A stretch of DNA of 9,152 nucleotides from Treponema sp. (GTDB taxonomy: Bacteria > Spirochaetota > Spirochaetia > Treponematales > Breznakiellaceae): positions 1 to 9,152 of the forward strand of contig WQZW01000036.1 in NCBI GenBank assembly GCA_009780545.1, in the 5' to 3' direction. Of the stretch, positions 1 through 6,648 are shown one piece after another; the stretch's first letter is position 1; each line of letters begins with the position of its first letter. Both the position numbers and the translations under genes were made by a program. The notes below the pieces were generated by a model. That model was not told where the DNA came from, did not search any database, and saw nothing but the letters and a program-made list of their open reading frames with translations.

Positions 1-630
1 AAATTCACCCCGCTTGAGGACGGCGAACTGAAAACCAAGATACGGGCGATGGCCGACAAAACCGGTTACAGGCTGAAGGGAATTTACATGGTAAACGGAT
101 CGAAGAGAAGCACCAAGGCCAATGCCTTCGCCACCGGTTTCGGCAAGACCAAGACCATCGGGCTTTTCGACACGCTGCCGGAACAGATGACCGATGACGA
201 AATCGTCGCCGTCCTTGCCCACGAGATCGGGCACGCCAAGAAACGCCATATCCTGAAACGGATGCCGCTCGCTATTCTCACCATGGGGATAATAATGTTT
301 GCGGCATATTTTGTCGTTACGGTTCCGGCAATATCCCGGGCATTCGGTTTCGGGGATGCCAACATCGCATTCGGCATTTACGTTCTGTTCATACTGATCG
401 CACCGGTGAGTCTTGTTTTGCAGATTCCGGTAAATGCGCTTTCCCGCAAATTCGAATATCAGGCGGATGCGTTCGAGGTCGAACAGGCCGGCAGCGAAAC
501 GGCCATCTCCGCACTCAAAAAACTGTACCGGGAAAATATGGGCAACCTGGTACCGCATCCGTTCGTTGTCATACTGGAGCATACGCACCCGACTTTGTCA
601 CAGCGGGTTGCGGCAATGGAAAAAGTTTAA
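1..630 (+). CDS. M48 family (Ste24-like) zinc metallopeptidase, C-terminal part
   Basis: The frame is open from the first base, so the true start lies upstream; an in-frame ATG at 49 is internal. The 209 visible residues carry the zinc-binding motif HEIGH (visible residues 74-78, bases 220-234) inside LAHEIGHAKKRH. The third metal ligand is probably the Glu of SRKFEYQAD (about residue 152). Two hydrophobic segments (about 88-114 and 124-144) lie between the motifs, and the protein ends with the HPTLSQRV block typical of the family. The upstream stretch GSKRSTKANAF and GFGKTK matches CAAX-prenyl-protease/Ste24-type M48 peptidases. These are membrane proteins that cleave other membrane proteins or prenylated substrates; the bacterial substrate is unknown. 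Roughly the first half is missing. The next gene starts 24 bp downstream with no visible terminator, so read-through into atoB is possible. Base composition looks less GC-rich than the following genes. The family call is secure; the role is inferred. Confidence 0.93.
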   Translation, partial: KFTPLEDGELKTKIRAMADKTGYRLKGIYMVNGSKRSTKANAFATGFGKTKTIGLFDTLPEQMTDDEIVAVLAHEIGHAKKRHILKRMPLAILTMGIIMFAAYFVVTVPAISRAFGFGDANIAFGIYVLFILIAPVSLVLQIPVNALSRKFEYQADAFEVEQAGSETAISALKKLYRENMGNLVPHPFVVILEHTHPTLSQRVAAMEKV

Positions 631-654
631 ATCGGCAAAACGCAAGGAGAGAAA

Positions 655-1839
655 ATGATGAACGATGTCGTGATTGTGTCGGCGGTAAGGACGGCGATAG
701 GTTCCTTCGGGGGGGCGTTCAAGGACGTGCCGGCGGTGGAACTCGGGGCGGCCACGGTAAAGGCGGCCCTTGAAAAAATCGGCCTGGACGGGGGGAAGGT
801 GGACGAGGTGATATTCGGAAACGTCCTCGGCGCCGGCCTGGGGCAGAACGTGGCTCGGCAGGTCGCCGTCGGCGCCGGCCTCCCGGTTGAGGTGCCGTCC
901 TTTGTCGTGAACAAGGTCTGCGGTTCCGGGCTCAAGGCCGTGCAGCTTGCCGCCCAGGCCATCGCGTCCGGCGAAGCGGAAATCGTCGTCGCGGGCGGCA
1001 CCGAGAACATGAGCCGCGTGCCCTACCTTTTGGAAACCGCGCGCTGGGGACAGCGCATGGGCGACGGAAAACTCCTGGATCCGATGGTCTACGACGGCCT
1101 TACCGATGTTTTCAACAATTACCACATGGGAATCACCGCCGAGAACATCGCCAAAAAATACGGCATTTCCAGGGAACGCCAGGACGGGTTCGCCCTTGCC
1201 AGCCAGAACAGGGCCGAGGCGGCGATTGCCGCCGGCAAGTTCGCCGACGAGATGATCCCGGTGGTCATCCCCCAGAAAAAAGGCGATCCCCTGGTGATTT
1301 CCGCCGACGAATATCCCCGTTCGGGCCTTACCATCGAGGGGCTTGCCAAGCTCCGCCCGGCCTTCGACAAGGAAGGCACGGTAACCGCCGGCAATGCTTC
1401 CGGAATCAACGACGGGGCCGCCGCCCTGGTCCTGATGAATCGGAACAAGGCACTGGAACTGGGGCTTGCGCCGCTGGCCGTTTTCGCCGCCTCCGCAAGT
1501 GCCGGCGTGGATCCTTCGGTGATGGGAACCGGCCCTATCCCTGCGACGCAAAAACTGCTTGCAAAAACCGGGCTCGGCGTATCCGACATCGACCTGTTCG
1601 AGGCGAACGAGGCCTTTGCCGCCCAGGCCCTTTGCGTGACGGACTCGCTGGGCCTGAAACCGGAAACGGTCAACGTCAACGGCGGTGCCATCGCCCTGGG
1701 CCATCCCATCGGCGCAAGCGGTGCGAGAATTCTTGTTACCCTCGTTCACGAACTGAAACGGCGTTCGGCACGTCGGGGAATCGCCACCCTCTGCATCGGC
1801 GGCGGACAGGGAATTGCCGCACTGATCGAGCGGAGGTAG
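655..1839 (+). CDS. atoB: acetyl-CoA C-acetyltransferase (thiolase)
   Basis: This is a 394-residue thiolase, the usual length for the family. It condenses two acetyl-CoA to acetoacetyl-CoA or cleaves the latter with CoA. The nucleophilic Cys89 lies in [11 protein letters not shown], the NEAF block is at 318-321, His350 is in [14 protein letters not shown], and the second catalytic Cys380 is in LCIGGGQG. All catalytic residues are therefore present. The N-terminal [11 protein letters not shown] is also standard. AAGGAG at 644-649 serves either of two adjacent ATGs (655 or 658); the first is used here with a 5-nt spacing. The stop is one base before the atoD start, and the CoA-transferase partners show that it works on acetoacetyl-CoA, either in acetoacetate use or in the reverse, acetoacetate-forming direction. 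The symbol is assigned from this cluster context; phaA or thlA are alternative names for the same reaction. Confidence 0.96.
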   Translation: MMNDVVIVSAVRTAIGSFGGAFKDVPAVELGAATVKAALEKIGLDGGKVDEVIFGNVLGAGLGQNVARQVAVGAGLPVEVPSFVVNKVCGSGLKAVQLAAQAIASGEAEIVVAGGTENMSRVPYLLETARWGQRMGDGKLLDPMVYDGLTDVFNNYHMGITAENIAKKYGISRERQDGFALASQNRAEAAIAAGKFADEMIPVVIPQKKGDPLVISADEYPRSGLTIEGLAKLRPAFDKEGTVTAGNASGINDGAAALVLMNRNKALELGLAPLAVFAASASAGVDPSVMGTGPIPATQKLLAKTGLGVSDIDLFEANEAFAAQALCVTDSLGLKPETVNVNGGAIALGHPIGASGARILVTLVHELKRRSARRGIATLCIGGGQGIAALIERR

Positions 1840-1840
1840 C

Positions 1841-2500
1841 ATGGACAAAATCATCGGACTTGAACGGGCCGTGTCGCTGGTCAAGGACGGCGACACGGTG
1901 ATGGTCGGCGGCTTTATGGGAAACGGATCGCCCGTAAAACTGCTGGACGCACTCCTGGCATCCGGCAGAAAAAACCTCACCCTGATCTGCAACGACACGG
2001 CGATGCCGGAAGTCGGCGTGGGCAAACTCGTCGTCAACAAACAGTTCAAAAAAATAATCGCCACGCACATCGGGCTCAACCGGGAAACCGGACGGCAGAT
2101 GTCCGCGGGCGAAACCGAGGTCGAGCTTGTCCCCCAGGGAACCCTGGCCGAACGCATCCGGGCCGCCGGTTTCGGCCTCGGCGGGATTCTTACCCCCACC
2201 GGAATCGGCACCCTCGTCGAGGAGGGCAAGCAGAAATTGACCGTGGACGGCAGGGAATACCTGCTGGAAAAACCGCTCTTTGCCGACGTCGCCCTTATCT
2301 ACGGACACCGGGTGGACATGGCCGGCAATATCGTGTACCGGGGAAGCGAAAACAACTTTAACAACGTCATGGCGGCGGCGGCAAAAATCACCGTCGTCGA
2401 GGCGGGCGGACTTGTCGCCGAAGGCGGCCTCGATCCCAATACCGTGATCACCCCCGGCATTTTCGTTACTTATATTTTCGTCGGAGGCAGCAATGGATAA
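1841..2500 (+). CDS. atoD: acetoacetate-type CoA-transferase, subunit A
   Basis: This 219-residue protein is the alpha (CoA-binding) subunit of a family I, two-subunit CoA-transferase. It moves CoA between acetyl- or butyryl-CoA and acetoacetate together with AtoA. Visible blocks are VGGFMGNGSP (22-31), LICNDTAMPE (48-57), HIGLNRETGRQMSAGE (76-91) and GLGGILTPTGIGTLVEEGK (112-130). They follow the remembered E. coli AtoD sequence closely in order and spacing, and the length is nearly the same. The start ATG follows the atoB stop by one base, with CGGAGG upstream at the end of atoB. The last 8 bases overlap atoA, a typical arrangement for translational coupling of two subunits made in equal amounts. 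The preferred acyl donor cannot be read from the sequence, so ctfA or scoA would be equally valid names. Confidence 0.95.
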   Translation: MDKIIGLERAVSLVKDGDTVMVGGFMGNGSPVKLLDALLASGRKNLTLICNDTAMPEVGVGKLVVNKQFKKIIATHIGLNRETGRQMSAGETEVELVPQGTLAERIRAAGFGLGGILTPTGIGTLVEEGKQKLTVDGREYLLEKPLFADVALIYGHRVDMAGNIVYRGSENNFNNVMAAAAKITVVEAGGLVAEGGLDPNTVITPGIFVTYIFVGGSNG

Positions 2501-3134
2501 GGAACAATTGCAGGACCGTATCGCAAAACGGGTCGCGCAGGAGCTCCGCTCCGGCCAGTTGGTGAACCTCGGCATCGGCCTTCCGACCAGGGTGCCGGCC
2601 TTCATTCCGGAAGGCGTGCGGGTACTGCTCCACTCGGAAAACGGCTTTGTCGGCCTCGGACCTGCCGGGGAAGCGGACGAAAATTCCGGCATCGTGAACG
2701 CAGGAGGGCAACCGGCATCGATCCTGCCCGGGGGTTGTTTTTTCGACAGCGCCACTTCCTTCGGGATCATCCGCGGCGGGCATCTGGACCTTACCGTTCT
2801 CGGCGCCCTGCAGGTGGACGAACGGGGCAACATTGCCAACTACATGATCCCCGGAAAGCTCGTCCCCGGCATGGGGGGCGCGATGGACCTGCTGACCGGG
2901 GCGAAAAAGGTGATCGTGGCGATGGAACACACGGCAAAGGGCGAGCCGAAAATCCTCAAATCCTGTACCCTGCCGCTGACAGCCCGTTCCGCGGTGGACC
3001 TTATCGTCACGGAAATGTGCGTCATCGAGGTTACCCCGAACGGCCTGATCCTGCGGGAAGTTCTGGAGGGATTTTCCGCGGAGGAAGTGATCGCGGCGAC
3101 CGAGGCGAAACTGGTCTATCGTCCGTACCGATGA
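2493..3134 (+). CDS. atoA: acetoacetate-type CoA-transferase, subunit B
   Basis: This 213-residue beta subunit carries the catalytic glutamate that forms the glutamyl-CoA intermediate: Glu49 in HSENGFVGLG. It also has NLGIGLPT (25-32), NAGGQP followed by LPGG, DSATSFGIIRGGH, and the MGGAMDLLTGAKKVIVAMEH block near the middle. The order and spacing match E. coli AtoA (about 216 residues). Its ATG lies inside the end of atoD (8-nt overlap), with GGAGG at 2483-2487 as ribosome-binding site. It is the last gene of the ato cluster, and the next 347 bp hold no gene but a hairpin repeat array. With atoD it activates acetoacetate to acetoacetyl-CoA, the thiolase substrate. No regulator gene such as atoC and no acetoacetate transporter is visible in the window. 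Confidence 0.95.
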   Translation: MDKEQLQDRIAKRVAQELRSGQLVNLGIGLPTRVPAFIPEGVRVLLHSENGFVGLGPAGEADENSGIVNAGGQPASILPGGCFFDSATSFGIIRGGHLDLTVLGALQVDERGNIANYMIPGKLVPGMGGAMDLLTGAKKVIVAMEHTAKGEPKILKSCTLPLTARSAVDLIVTEMCVIEVTPNGLILREVLEGFSAEEVIAATEAKLVYRPYR

Positions 3135-3210
3135 CGGGCTTGGGGAACCGGGCCCATGGAACGAAGGCGGGGCGTTGCGGGGGCAGTCGCGCACTGCTCA
3201 GGGGGTAGCG

Positions 3211-3284
3211 TAAGAATTGCTACGTGCCGAAGGCACTCCGCAAATCTTAAGAATTGCTACGTGCCGAAGGCACTCCGCAATTCT
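3211..3284 (+). repeat. tandem duplication of a 37-bp hairpin unit
   Basis: Two consecutive 37-bp units (3211-3247 and 3248-3284) differ at one base, CAAATCT against CAATTCT near the end. The second unit keeps the perfect outer stem AAGAATTGC (3249-3257) with GCAATTCTT (3277-3285), an opposed TAC/TCC bulge, and the inner stem GTGCC (3261-3265) with GGCAC (3269-3273). The mismatch in the first unit weakens its outer stem. Block 2 has one copy of this unit (6727-6763). Near identity suggests a recent duplication. Confidence 0.9.
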
Positions 3285-3400
3285 TTTAGGAGTTTTGCTT
3301 TGCAAAACTCCATACGGTAACGGTAGCAAGCCTGGAGCGAAAGGGGGCTTGGCCCCGCATGGTGCGTAAAAGAGTGGAGATTTGCTTGCAAATCTCCTAA

Positions 3401-3427
3401 ATCCAATCAGCCTTTGGCTGATTGGAT
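3401..3427 (+). repeat. 12-bp perfect hairpin with TTT loop
   Basis: ATCCAATCAGCC (3401-3412) and GGCTGATTGGAT (3416-3427) form a perfect inverted repeat around TTT. It has no counterpart in block 2, so it is a block-1-specific module of the array. It lies 54 bp before the ATG of the phosphorylase gene. No T-tract follows it on the plus strand, so it does not look like a normal intrinsic terminator of the ato operon. Confidence 0.85.
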
Positions 3428-3481
3428 CGGGGGCTTGGCCCCCCTCCATGCTAAAATCAATTTTCATTTTTGAGGAAACCT

Positions 3482-4309
3482 ATGTTGCAGGAGCGTCCGG
3501 AAGAAAGCGCGCGGTTCGTCGTCGAAAGACTTTTCCCGAAAGCGGAGGCGGCCCGCCCGGAAATCGCCCTGGTGCTGGGTTCGGGCCTGGGTTACCTTGC
3601 CGACCGGCTCGAAGATGCCCGAGTCCTCCCCTACCGGGAGATTCCCCACTTCGCCGTGCCGACGGCCCCGGGCCATGGGGGCAACCTCGTCTCCGGCAGG
3701 CTCGCAGGCCGACCGGTCCTGTGCATGCAGGGCCGCTTCCACTATTACGAGGGCCACAGCATGCGGACCCTGACCTACCCGATCAGGGTGATGCGGGCAC
3801 TGGGCATCAAAAAACTGATCCTGACCAATGCCGCGGGCGGGCTGGACCCCGAGTTCAGCCCCGGCGACCTGATGCTGATCAACGACCACATCAACTTCAT
3901 GGGGGCAAATCCCCTGATAGGCCCGAACGAGGGACCCGGCCCCCGGTTCCAGGACATGTCATTCGCCTACGACCTCGGCATGCGGGAGACCATCCTCAAG
4001 GCCGCCCGCGAACTGGGAATCCCCCTTTCCGAGGGTGTGTACCTCGGCTACTCCGGGCCCAGCTTCGAGACCAGGGCGGAGATCAGGCTTTTCCGGTCCT
4101 TCGGTTGTCGGGCCGTGGGAATGTCCACCGTGCCTGAGGTGATCGTGGCCAACCATGCGGGAATCCGGGTGGCGGCGATTTCCTGCATCACCAACCTCGC
4201 CGCCGGCATCCTGGAACAACCCATCTCGGGCGAGGAGGTAATACAGGCCGCGGCCGCAGCCGCCGAAAAGTTCGTCGGACTTTTGACCCGATCCGTCGCC
4301 CTGCTGTAA
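3482..4309 (+). CDS. punA: purine nucleoside phosphorylase, trimeric (6-oxopurine) type
   Basis: This enzyme splits inosine or guanosine and the deoxy forms with phosphate, giving the free base and (deoxy)ribose-1-phosphate for purine salvage. From the ATG at 3482 the protein has 275 residues, the usual size. Motifs are LGSGLG (32-37, phosphate-binding Ser35), PGHGG (63-67), GRFHYYEG (84-91, phosphate Arg85), TNAAGG (115-120), GPSFETRAE (192-200, base-binding Glu196), GMSTVPEV (213-220) and ITNLAAG (236-242, Asn238). The Glu/Asn pair fits the low-molecular-weight class specific for 6-oxopurines rather than methylthioadenosine phosphorylase. An in-frame TTG at 3470 would add four residues, but GAGGA at 3472-3476 sits 5 nt before the ATG, which decides the start. 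The hairpin array ends 35 bp upstream; TAAAAT at 3452-3457 resembles a -10 box but has no partner -35. The symbol is by family type only; pnp is a synonym. Confidence 0.95.
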   Translation: MLQERPEESARFVVERLFPKAEAARPEIALVLGSGLGYLADRLEDARVLPYREIPHFAVPTAPGHGGNLVSGRLAGRPVLCMQGRFHYYEGHSMRTLTYPIRVMRALGIKKLILTNAAGGLDPEFSPGDLMLINDHINFMGANPLIGPNEGPGPRFQDMSFAYDLGMRETILKAARELGIPLSEGVYLGYSGPSFETRAEIRLFRSFGCRAVGMSTVPEVIVANHAGIRVAAISCITNLAAGILEQPISGEEVIQAAAAAAEKFVGLLTRSVALL

Positions 4310-4379
4310 GCGGGCCAAACTGTCCATGCGGGTTCGAGCCGTGGAAGTTTGCATGGAAAATATCCTCGCATTATCCGAA

Positions 4380-4408
4380 TTGGTTTTCGTGATCTGATTT
4401 AATTTATT
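4380..4408 (+). promoter_or_regulatory. possible sigma70 promoter for the SDR gene
   Basis: TTGGTT (4380-4385) and TTTATT (4403-4408) are spaced by 17 bp in an AT-rich stretch within the 118-bp gap after the phosphorylase gene. Transcription would start near 4415, leaving a very short leader before GGAGG at 4419-4423. Both boxes match the consensus only partly, so this is tentative. Upstream, CCATGC (4324-4329) and GCATGG (4351-4356) form a weak inverted repeat that may be part of a terminator for the preceding gene. Confidence 0.3.
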
Positions 4409-4427
4409 TTGCAAAAATGGAGGCGGT

Positions 4428-5435
4428 ATGGAAAAAACGGTTGTCGTTACCGGGGGCACCGGGTACATAGCGGGATTTATCATGGCGGAATTCCTGAACC
4501 GCGGATATGCGGTTCGGGCGAGCGTGAGGGACGTTGCCCGATCGGAGGGCCTGCGGAAAACGCTGGCGGGATTTGTCGCCGGACCGGACCTTTCCCGGTT
4601 CGGCGTTTTTCCGGCGGACCTTACTTCCAGGGAAGGATGGGCCGAGGCCATTGCCGGCACGGACGGAATCATTCATGTGGCGTCGCCGTTGGGAACCGGC
4701 CGGGAATCCGCGGCGGAACTCCGGGCCGTCGCGGAAACCGGAACCCTGAACGTCCTGACCGCGGCGGAAGAAGCCGGGGTAAGGCGGATCGTGATGACGT
4801 CCTCGCAGGCGGCTTCCACACCTCCGGCAAAATCCGGAAAAATCGTGCTGGACGAATCCTACTGGAGCGACGAAGGCAATCCCGAACTGGACCCCTACCG
4901 CCTCTCGAAAATTGCCGCCGAACGCGCGGCCTGGGCCTTCGCCGAAAACCGCGGCCTCAAACTGACCACGATACTTCCGGGCGCGGTCCTCGGCCCGGTG
5001 ATGAGCGGCGACAACATCAGCTCGAACGCCATTCTGCGTGCCCTGCTTGACGGCGGAATGCCCAAGCTGATCGACATTCCTTTCCAGACCAGCGACGTGC
5101 GCGATCTCGCCGTCCTGCACCGGCTGGCCTTCGAAAGCGAGGCCGCCGTCGGCGAACGTTTCCTTGCGGCAAGCCGGACGATCCGCATGCCGGAAGTGGC
5201 CCGGCTTTACCGCGAAAAATATCCGGAACGAAAAATCCCCTCGAAAATTTTTTCCGGCTTTGCCGTTCGGCTGCTGGCGAAATTCGTCCCGCGACTTCGC
5301 CCGCTTGTCCCCATGCTGGACCGGGAGTATTCCCACACCTGCGAAAAAGCCGAACGCCTGCTCGGTTGGACCCAGCACAGTCCGAGCGAGACCGTGCTCG
5401 ATGCGGCGGAATCGTTGCTGGGAATGAAGGACTGA
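4428..5435 (+). CDS. NAD(P)-dependent epimerase/dehydratase-like extended SDR
   Basis: This 335-residue soluble oxidoreductase belongs to the extended short-chain dehydrogenase/reductase superfamily. The N-terminal Rossmann motif TGGTGYIAG is at residues 8-16, an Arg-rich stretch follows beta-strand 2 (ASVRDVAR), and HVASP is at 83-87. The active-site residues are Ser125/126 in IVMTSSQAA and Y157xxxK161 (YRLSK). ILPGAVLGP and DVRDLAVLHRLA are typical of the dihydroflavonol-4-reductase/cinnamoyl-CoA-reductase-like branch, which reduces aldehydes or ketones with NADPH. The actual substrate cannot be deduced. GGAGG at 4419-4423 stands only 4 nt before the ATG, and no better start exists. The gene is flanked by gaps of about 110 bp, so it may be a single transcription unit. 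No clear terminator follows; the downstream 108 bp is AT-rich. Confidence 0.9.
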   Translation: MEKTVVVTGGTGYIAGFIMAEFLNRGYAVRASVRDVARSEGLRKTLAGFVAGPDLSRFGVFPADLTSREGWAEAIAGTDGIIHVASPLGTGRESAAELRAVAETGTLNVLTAAEEAGVRRIVMTSSQAASTPPAKSGKIVLDESYWSDEGNPELDPYRLSKIAAERAAWAFAENRGLKLTTILPGAVLGPVMSGDNISSNAILRALLDGGMPKLIDIPFQTSDVRDLAVLHRLAFESEAAVGERFLAASRTIRMPEVARLYREKYPERKIPSKIFSGFAVRLLAKFVPRLRPLVPMLDREYSHTCEKAERLLGWTQHSPSETVLDAAESLLGMKD

Positions 5436-5500
5436 GCACGCAAAAATATTTTCTCAATTTCCAAAAAAAGCCTGCGATCTTCATTTTTTCTACACATCAA

Positions 5501-5537
5501 TATCGTATGATGTAATATCACGATACGTGATAAGGAG
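5501..5537 (+). promoter_or_regulatory. dyad-rich promoter/leader with palindrome next to the RBS
   Basis: A 15-bp perfect palindrome, ATCACG-ATA-CGTGAT (5517-5531), directly abuts the ribosome-binding site AAGGAG (5532-5537). It overlaps a second inverted repeat, TATCGT (5501-5506) with ACGATA (5520-5525). TATGAT at 5506-5511 is a 5-of-6 match to a -10 box, though no good -35 lies at 17 bp. The palindrome would then be near the transcription start and could be an operator, or a small RNA stem beside the Shine-Dalgarno site. The repeat is seen; the function is inferred. Confidence 0.45.
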
Positions 5538-5543
5538 AAAAAG

Positions 5544-5936
5544 TTGAAAAAGTTGATCGCAATGGTTTTCGCCGCAGCCCTTATGGTTGCGGTCGGCGTG
5601 ACGGCGTTCACGCAGGACGGTTCCGCTCAGCCTCCGGGCCGGGTCGGAGGGGAAATCGCCTGGCGGCTGATGACCGACACGAACGGTGCCATGCTGGCCC
5701 GGGAAGCCTTCACCAAACGGCTCGACCAGGCCATAGCAAGCGGCATCGTGGCCCCCGTCGAACGGGAAAGCATCGTGCAGATGTACGATTGGTACCAATC
5801 CGGCAATACTTCCGGCCCGTCCGCCTTCAACCGAGGCAGGTTCGGCAACGGAGCGACCCCGGGCGGCGGCCGCATGGGAGGCCGTTGGGGCGGGGGCTCT
5901 TACGGATGGGGAGGAAACGGCTGCGGTTGGTGGTAA
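5544..5936 (+). CDS. small exported glycine-rich protein, unknown function
   Basis: I do not recognise this 130-residue protein. It starts at TTG 5544, 6 nt after AAGGAG (5532-5537), giving MKKLIAMVFAAALMVAVG. That is a classic signal peptide: two Lys, a hydrophobic core to about residue 22, and a likely signal peptidase I site after GSA (28). The in-frame ATG at 5562 would remove the positive N-region and is badly placed for the ribosome-binding site. Residues 38-85 look helical and mixed in charge, with REAFTKRLDQAIASG and MYDWYQ. Residues 98-130 are dominated by Gly, Arg and Trp, ending in GNGCGWW with a single Cys127. There is no lipobox and no second membrane segment, so it is probably periplasmic or surface-exposed. 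It appears monocistronic, with its own promoter region and a terminator 15 bp downstream. Confidence refers to it being a real gene. Confidence 0.8.
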   Translation: MKKLIAMVFAAALMVAVGVTAFTQDGSAQPPGRVGGEIAWRLMTDTNGAMLAREAFTKRLDQAIASGIVAPVERESIVQMYDWYQSGNTSGPSAFNRGRFGNGATPGGGRMGGRWGGGSYGWGGNGCGWW

Positions 5937-5951
5937 CCCGAGACCGAAAAC

Positions 5952-5980
5952 GCTCCCGGAGAAACCCGATCTCCGGGAGC
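5952..5980 (-). terminator. hairpin terminator between convergent genes
   Basis: GCTCCCGGAGA (5952-5962) and TCTCCGGGAGC (5970-5980) form a perfect 11-bp stem with a 7-nt loop. It lies 15 bp after the stop of the plus-strand exported-protein gene and 7 bp after that of the minus-strand nitroreductase gene. On the minus strand it is followed by GTTTTC, a modest T-tract; on the plus strand no T-run follows. It probably terminates the nitroreductase transcript and may act in both directions. Confidence 0.75.
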
Positions 5981-5987
5981 ATCCGAC

Positions 5988-6605
5988 CTAAATCACCGTA
6001 ACCGTCTTTTCCCGGGGCAGCGTAAACCGCACCGGCTGCTCCCCGGAACGATACCCGAAAGCGATATTCCAGGCCACCTCGAAATCGGCTACGGGAAACC
6101 CCGGAACCAGCCTTGCGATCGCCGTCGCCTCCCCTGAGGGATTCGATGCCGCAATCGGACAGCCGTCCACCCCGAATCCCGCCGCCGCCAACATCATCTG
6201 GGCCCCGGCAAGGTAGGTCTGGCACTTGGCCCAGCCGAGCTTGTCCTGCAGGGCCTCGATTCTCGAAGCGACAAAGGCCGCGCGTTCGGGTGGAAACTTC
6301 CCGGCCTCGAAAATCTCCTTCATCAACGCACTCCCCGCCTCGTAATTGTGCGGTTTCCGTGCCAACAGCACCACGAAATGCGAACAGCCCTGTATCTGCG
6401 GCTGGTTCCCGCAGGCCTCGGCCAACGCCGCCTTCAGTTCCGCCTTCGCCGCCACCAGAAAATGCCAGGGCTGCATCCCCAGCGAGGAAGGCGCCAGCCT
6501 CCCCGCCTCGACAATCTCGTCCAGCACCTCCGCCGGAATCGCCCGACCCGCCTGAAAAGCCCTGCACGAATGGCGGAAACGTACCGCCTTCATCACCTCG
6601 TTCAT
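5988..6605 (-). CDS. nitroreductase family NAD(P)H-dependent FMN oxidoreductase
   Basis: This 205-residue protein is of the NfsB-like nitroreductase fold. Such proteins are usually FMN-containing homodimers that reduce nitro compounds, quinones or related acceptors with NAD(P)H. Visible signs are the N-terminal FMN-phosphate motif RHSCRAF (11-17), RLAPSSLGMQPWHFLV (36-51), the QTYLAGAQMMLAAAGFGVDG region (129-148) leading into CPI (149-151), and the late AFGYRSGEQP (182-191). The CPI signature and the SS-x-G-x-QPW block are typical of the NfsB/YfkO branch. The C-terminal tail is somewhat divergent. GGAGG (plus positions 6611-6615) lies 5 nt before the ATG. The gene reads toward the shared terminator at 5952-5980. 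Its leader region is occupied by hairpin repeat block 2, whose terminal G-rich hairpin ends 47 bp before the start codon. The physiological substrate is unknown. Confidence 0.92.
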   Translation of the reverse strand: MNEVMKAVRFRHSCRAFQAGRAIPAEVLDEIVEAGRLAPSSLGMQPWHFLVAAKAELKAALAEACGNQPQIQGCSHFVVLLARKPHNYEAGSALMKEIFEAGKFPPERAAFVASRIEALQDKLGWAKCQTYLAGAQMMLAAAGFGVDGCPIAASNPSGEATAIARLVPGFPVADFEVAWNIAFGYRSGEQPVRFTLPREKTVTVI

Positions 6606-6648
6606 CCCAACCTCCGTGTGTAAAACAGTATCAACATATCCAATTCAT

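Larger units (their letters stand above)
3164..3446 (+). repeat. composite hairpin repeat array, block 1
   Basis: This array fills most of the 347-bp gap between atoA and the nucleoside phosphorylase gene. Reading along the plus strand it contains: a GC-rich element with stem GCAGT/ACTGC (3183-3197); two tandem 37-bp units forming an AAGAATTGC/GCAATTCTT stem with inner GTGCC-GAA-GGCAC; GGAGTTTTGC-TTT-GCAAAACTCC (3289-3311); a spacer containing GGTAGCAAG and CTGGAGCGAA; GGGGC-TTG-GCCCC (3344-3356) followed by CATGG; GGAGATTTGC-TT-GCAAATCTCC (3376-3397); a 12-bp hairpin at 3401-3427; and GGGGGC-TTG-GCCCCC (3429-3443). The part 3164-3362 has a clear homologue in inverted orientation at 6649-6810 with the same element order. 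A degenerate copy of the G-rich element may also lie at 3136-3159. No transposase is visible. The array is most likely a REP/MITE-like family; its function is unknown. Confidence 0.88.

Noticed and set aside
709..715. Run of seven G in the 5' part of atoB as a phase-variable tract
   Set aside because: It encodes the conserved Gly-Gly of the thiolase N-terminus in a GC-rich gene, and seven G is short for phase variation. The frame is intact.
598..2229. 543-codon minus-strand open frame opposite atoB
   Set aside because: It overlaps the catalytically intact thiolase and CoA-transferase genes and has no domain or start signal. It is a shadow frame.
3164..3446. CRISPR array in block 1
   Set aside because: The tandem units are adjacent with no unique spacers of regular length, there are only two copies, and no cas gene is present.
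3198..3467. 89-codon minus-strand frame through block 1
   Set aside because: It consists almost entirely of hairpin repeats, with no ribosome-binding site. Resemblance to the block 2 frames reflects DNA homology, not coding constraint.
3470..3481. TTG start giving four extra residues on the phosphorylase
   Set aside because: The ribosome-binding site GAGGA (3472-3476) overlaps that TTG and is correctly spaced for the ATG at 3482.
4324..4356. CCATGC/GCATGG dyad with GGTTCGAGCC inside, resembling a tRNA T-arm
   Set aside because: No acceptor, D or anticodon arms can be drawn around it. It is at most a weak hairpin after the phosphorylase gene.
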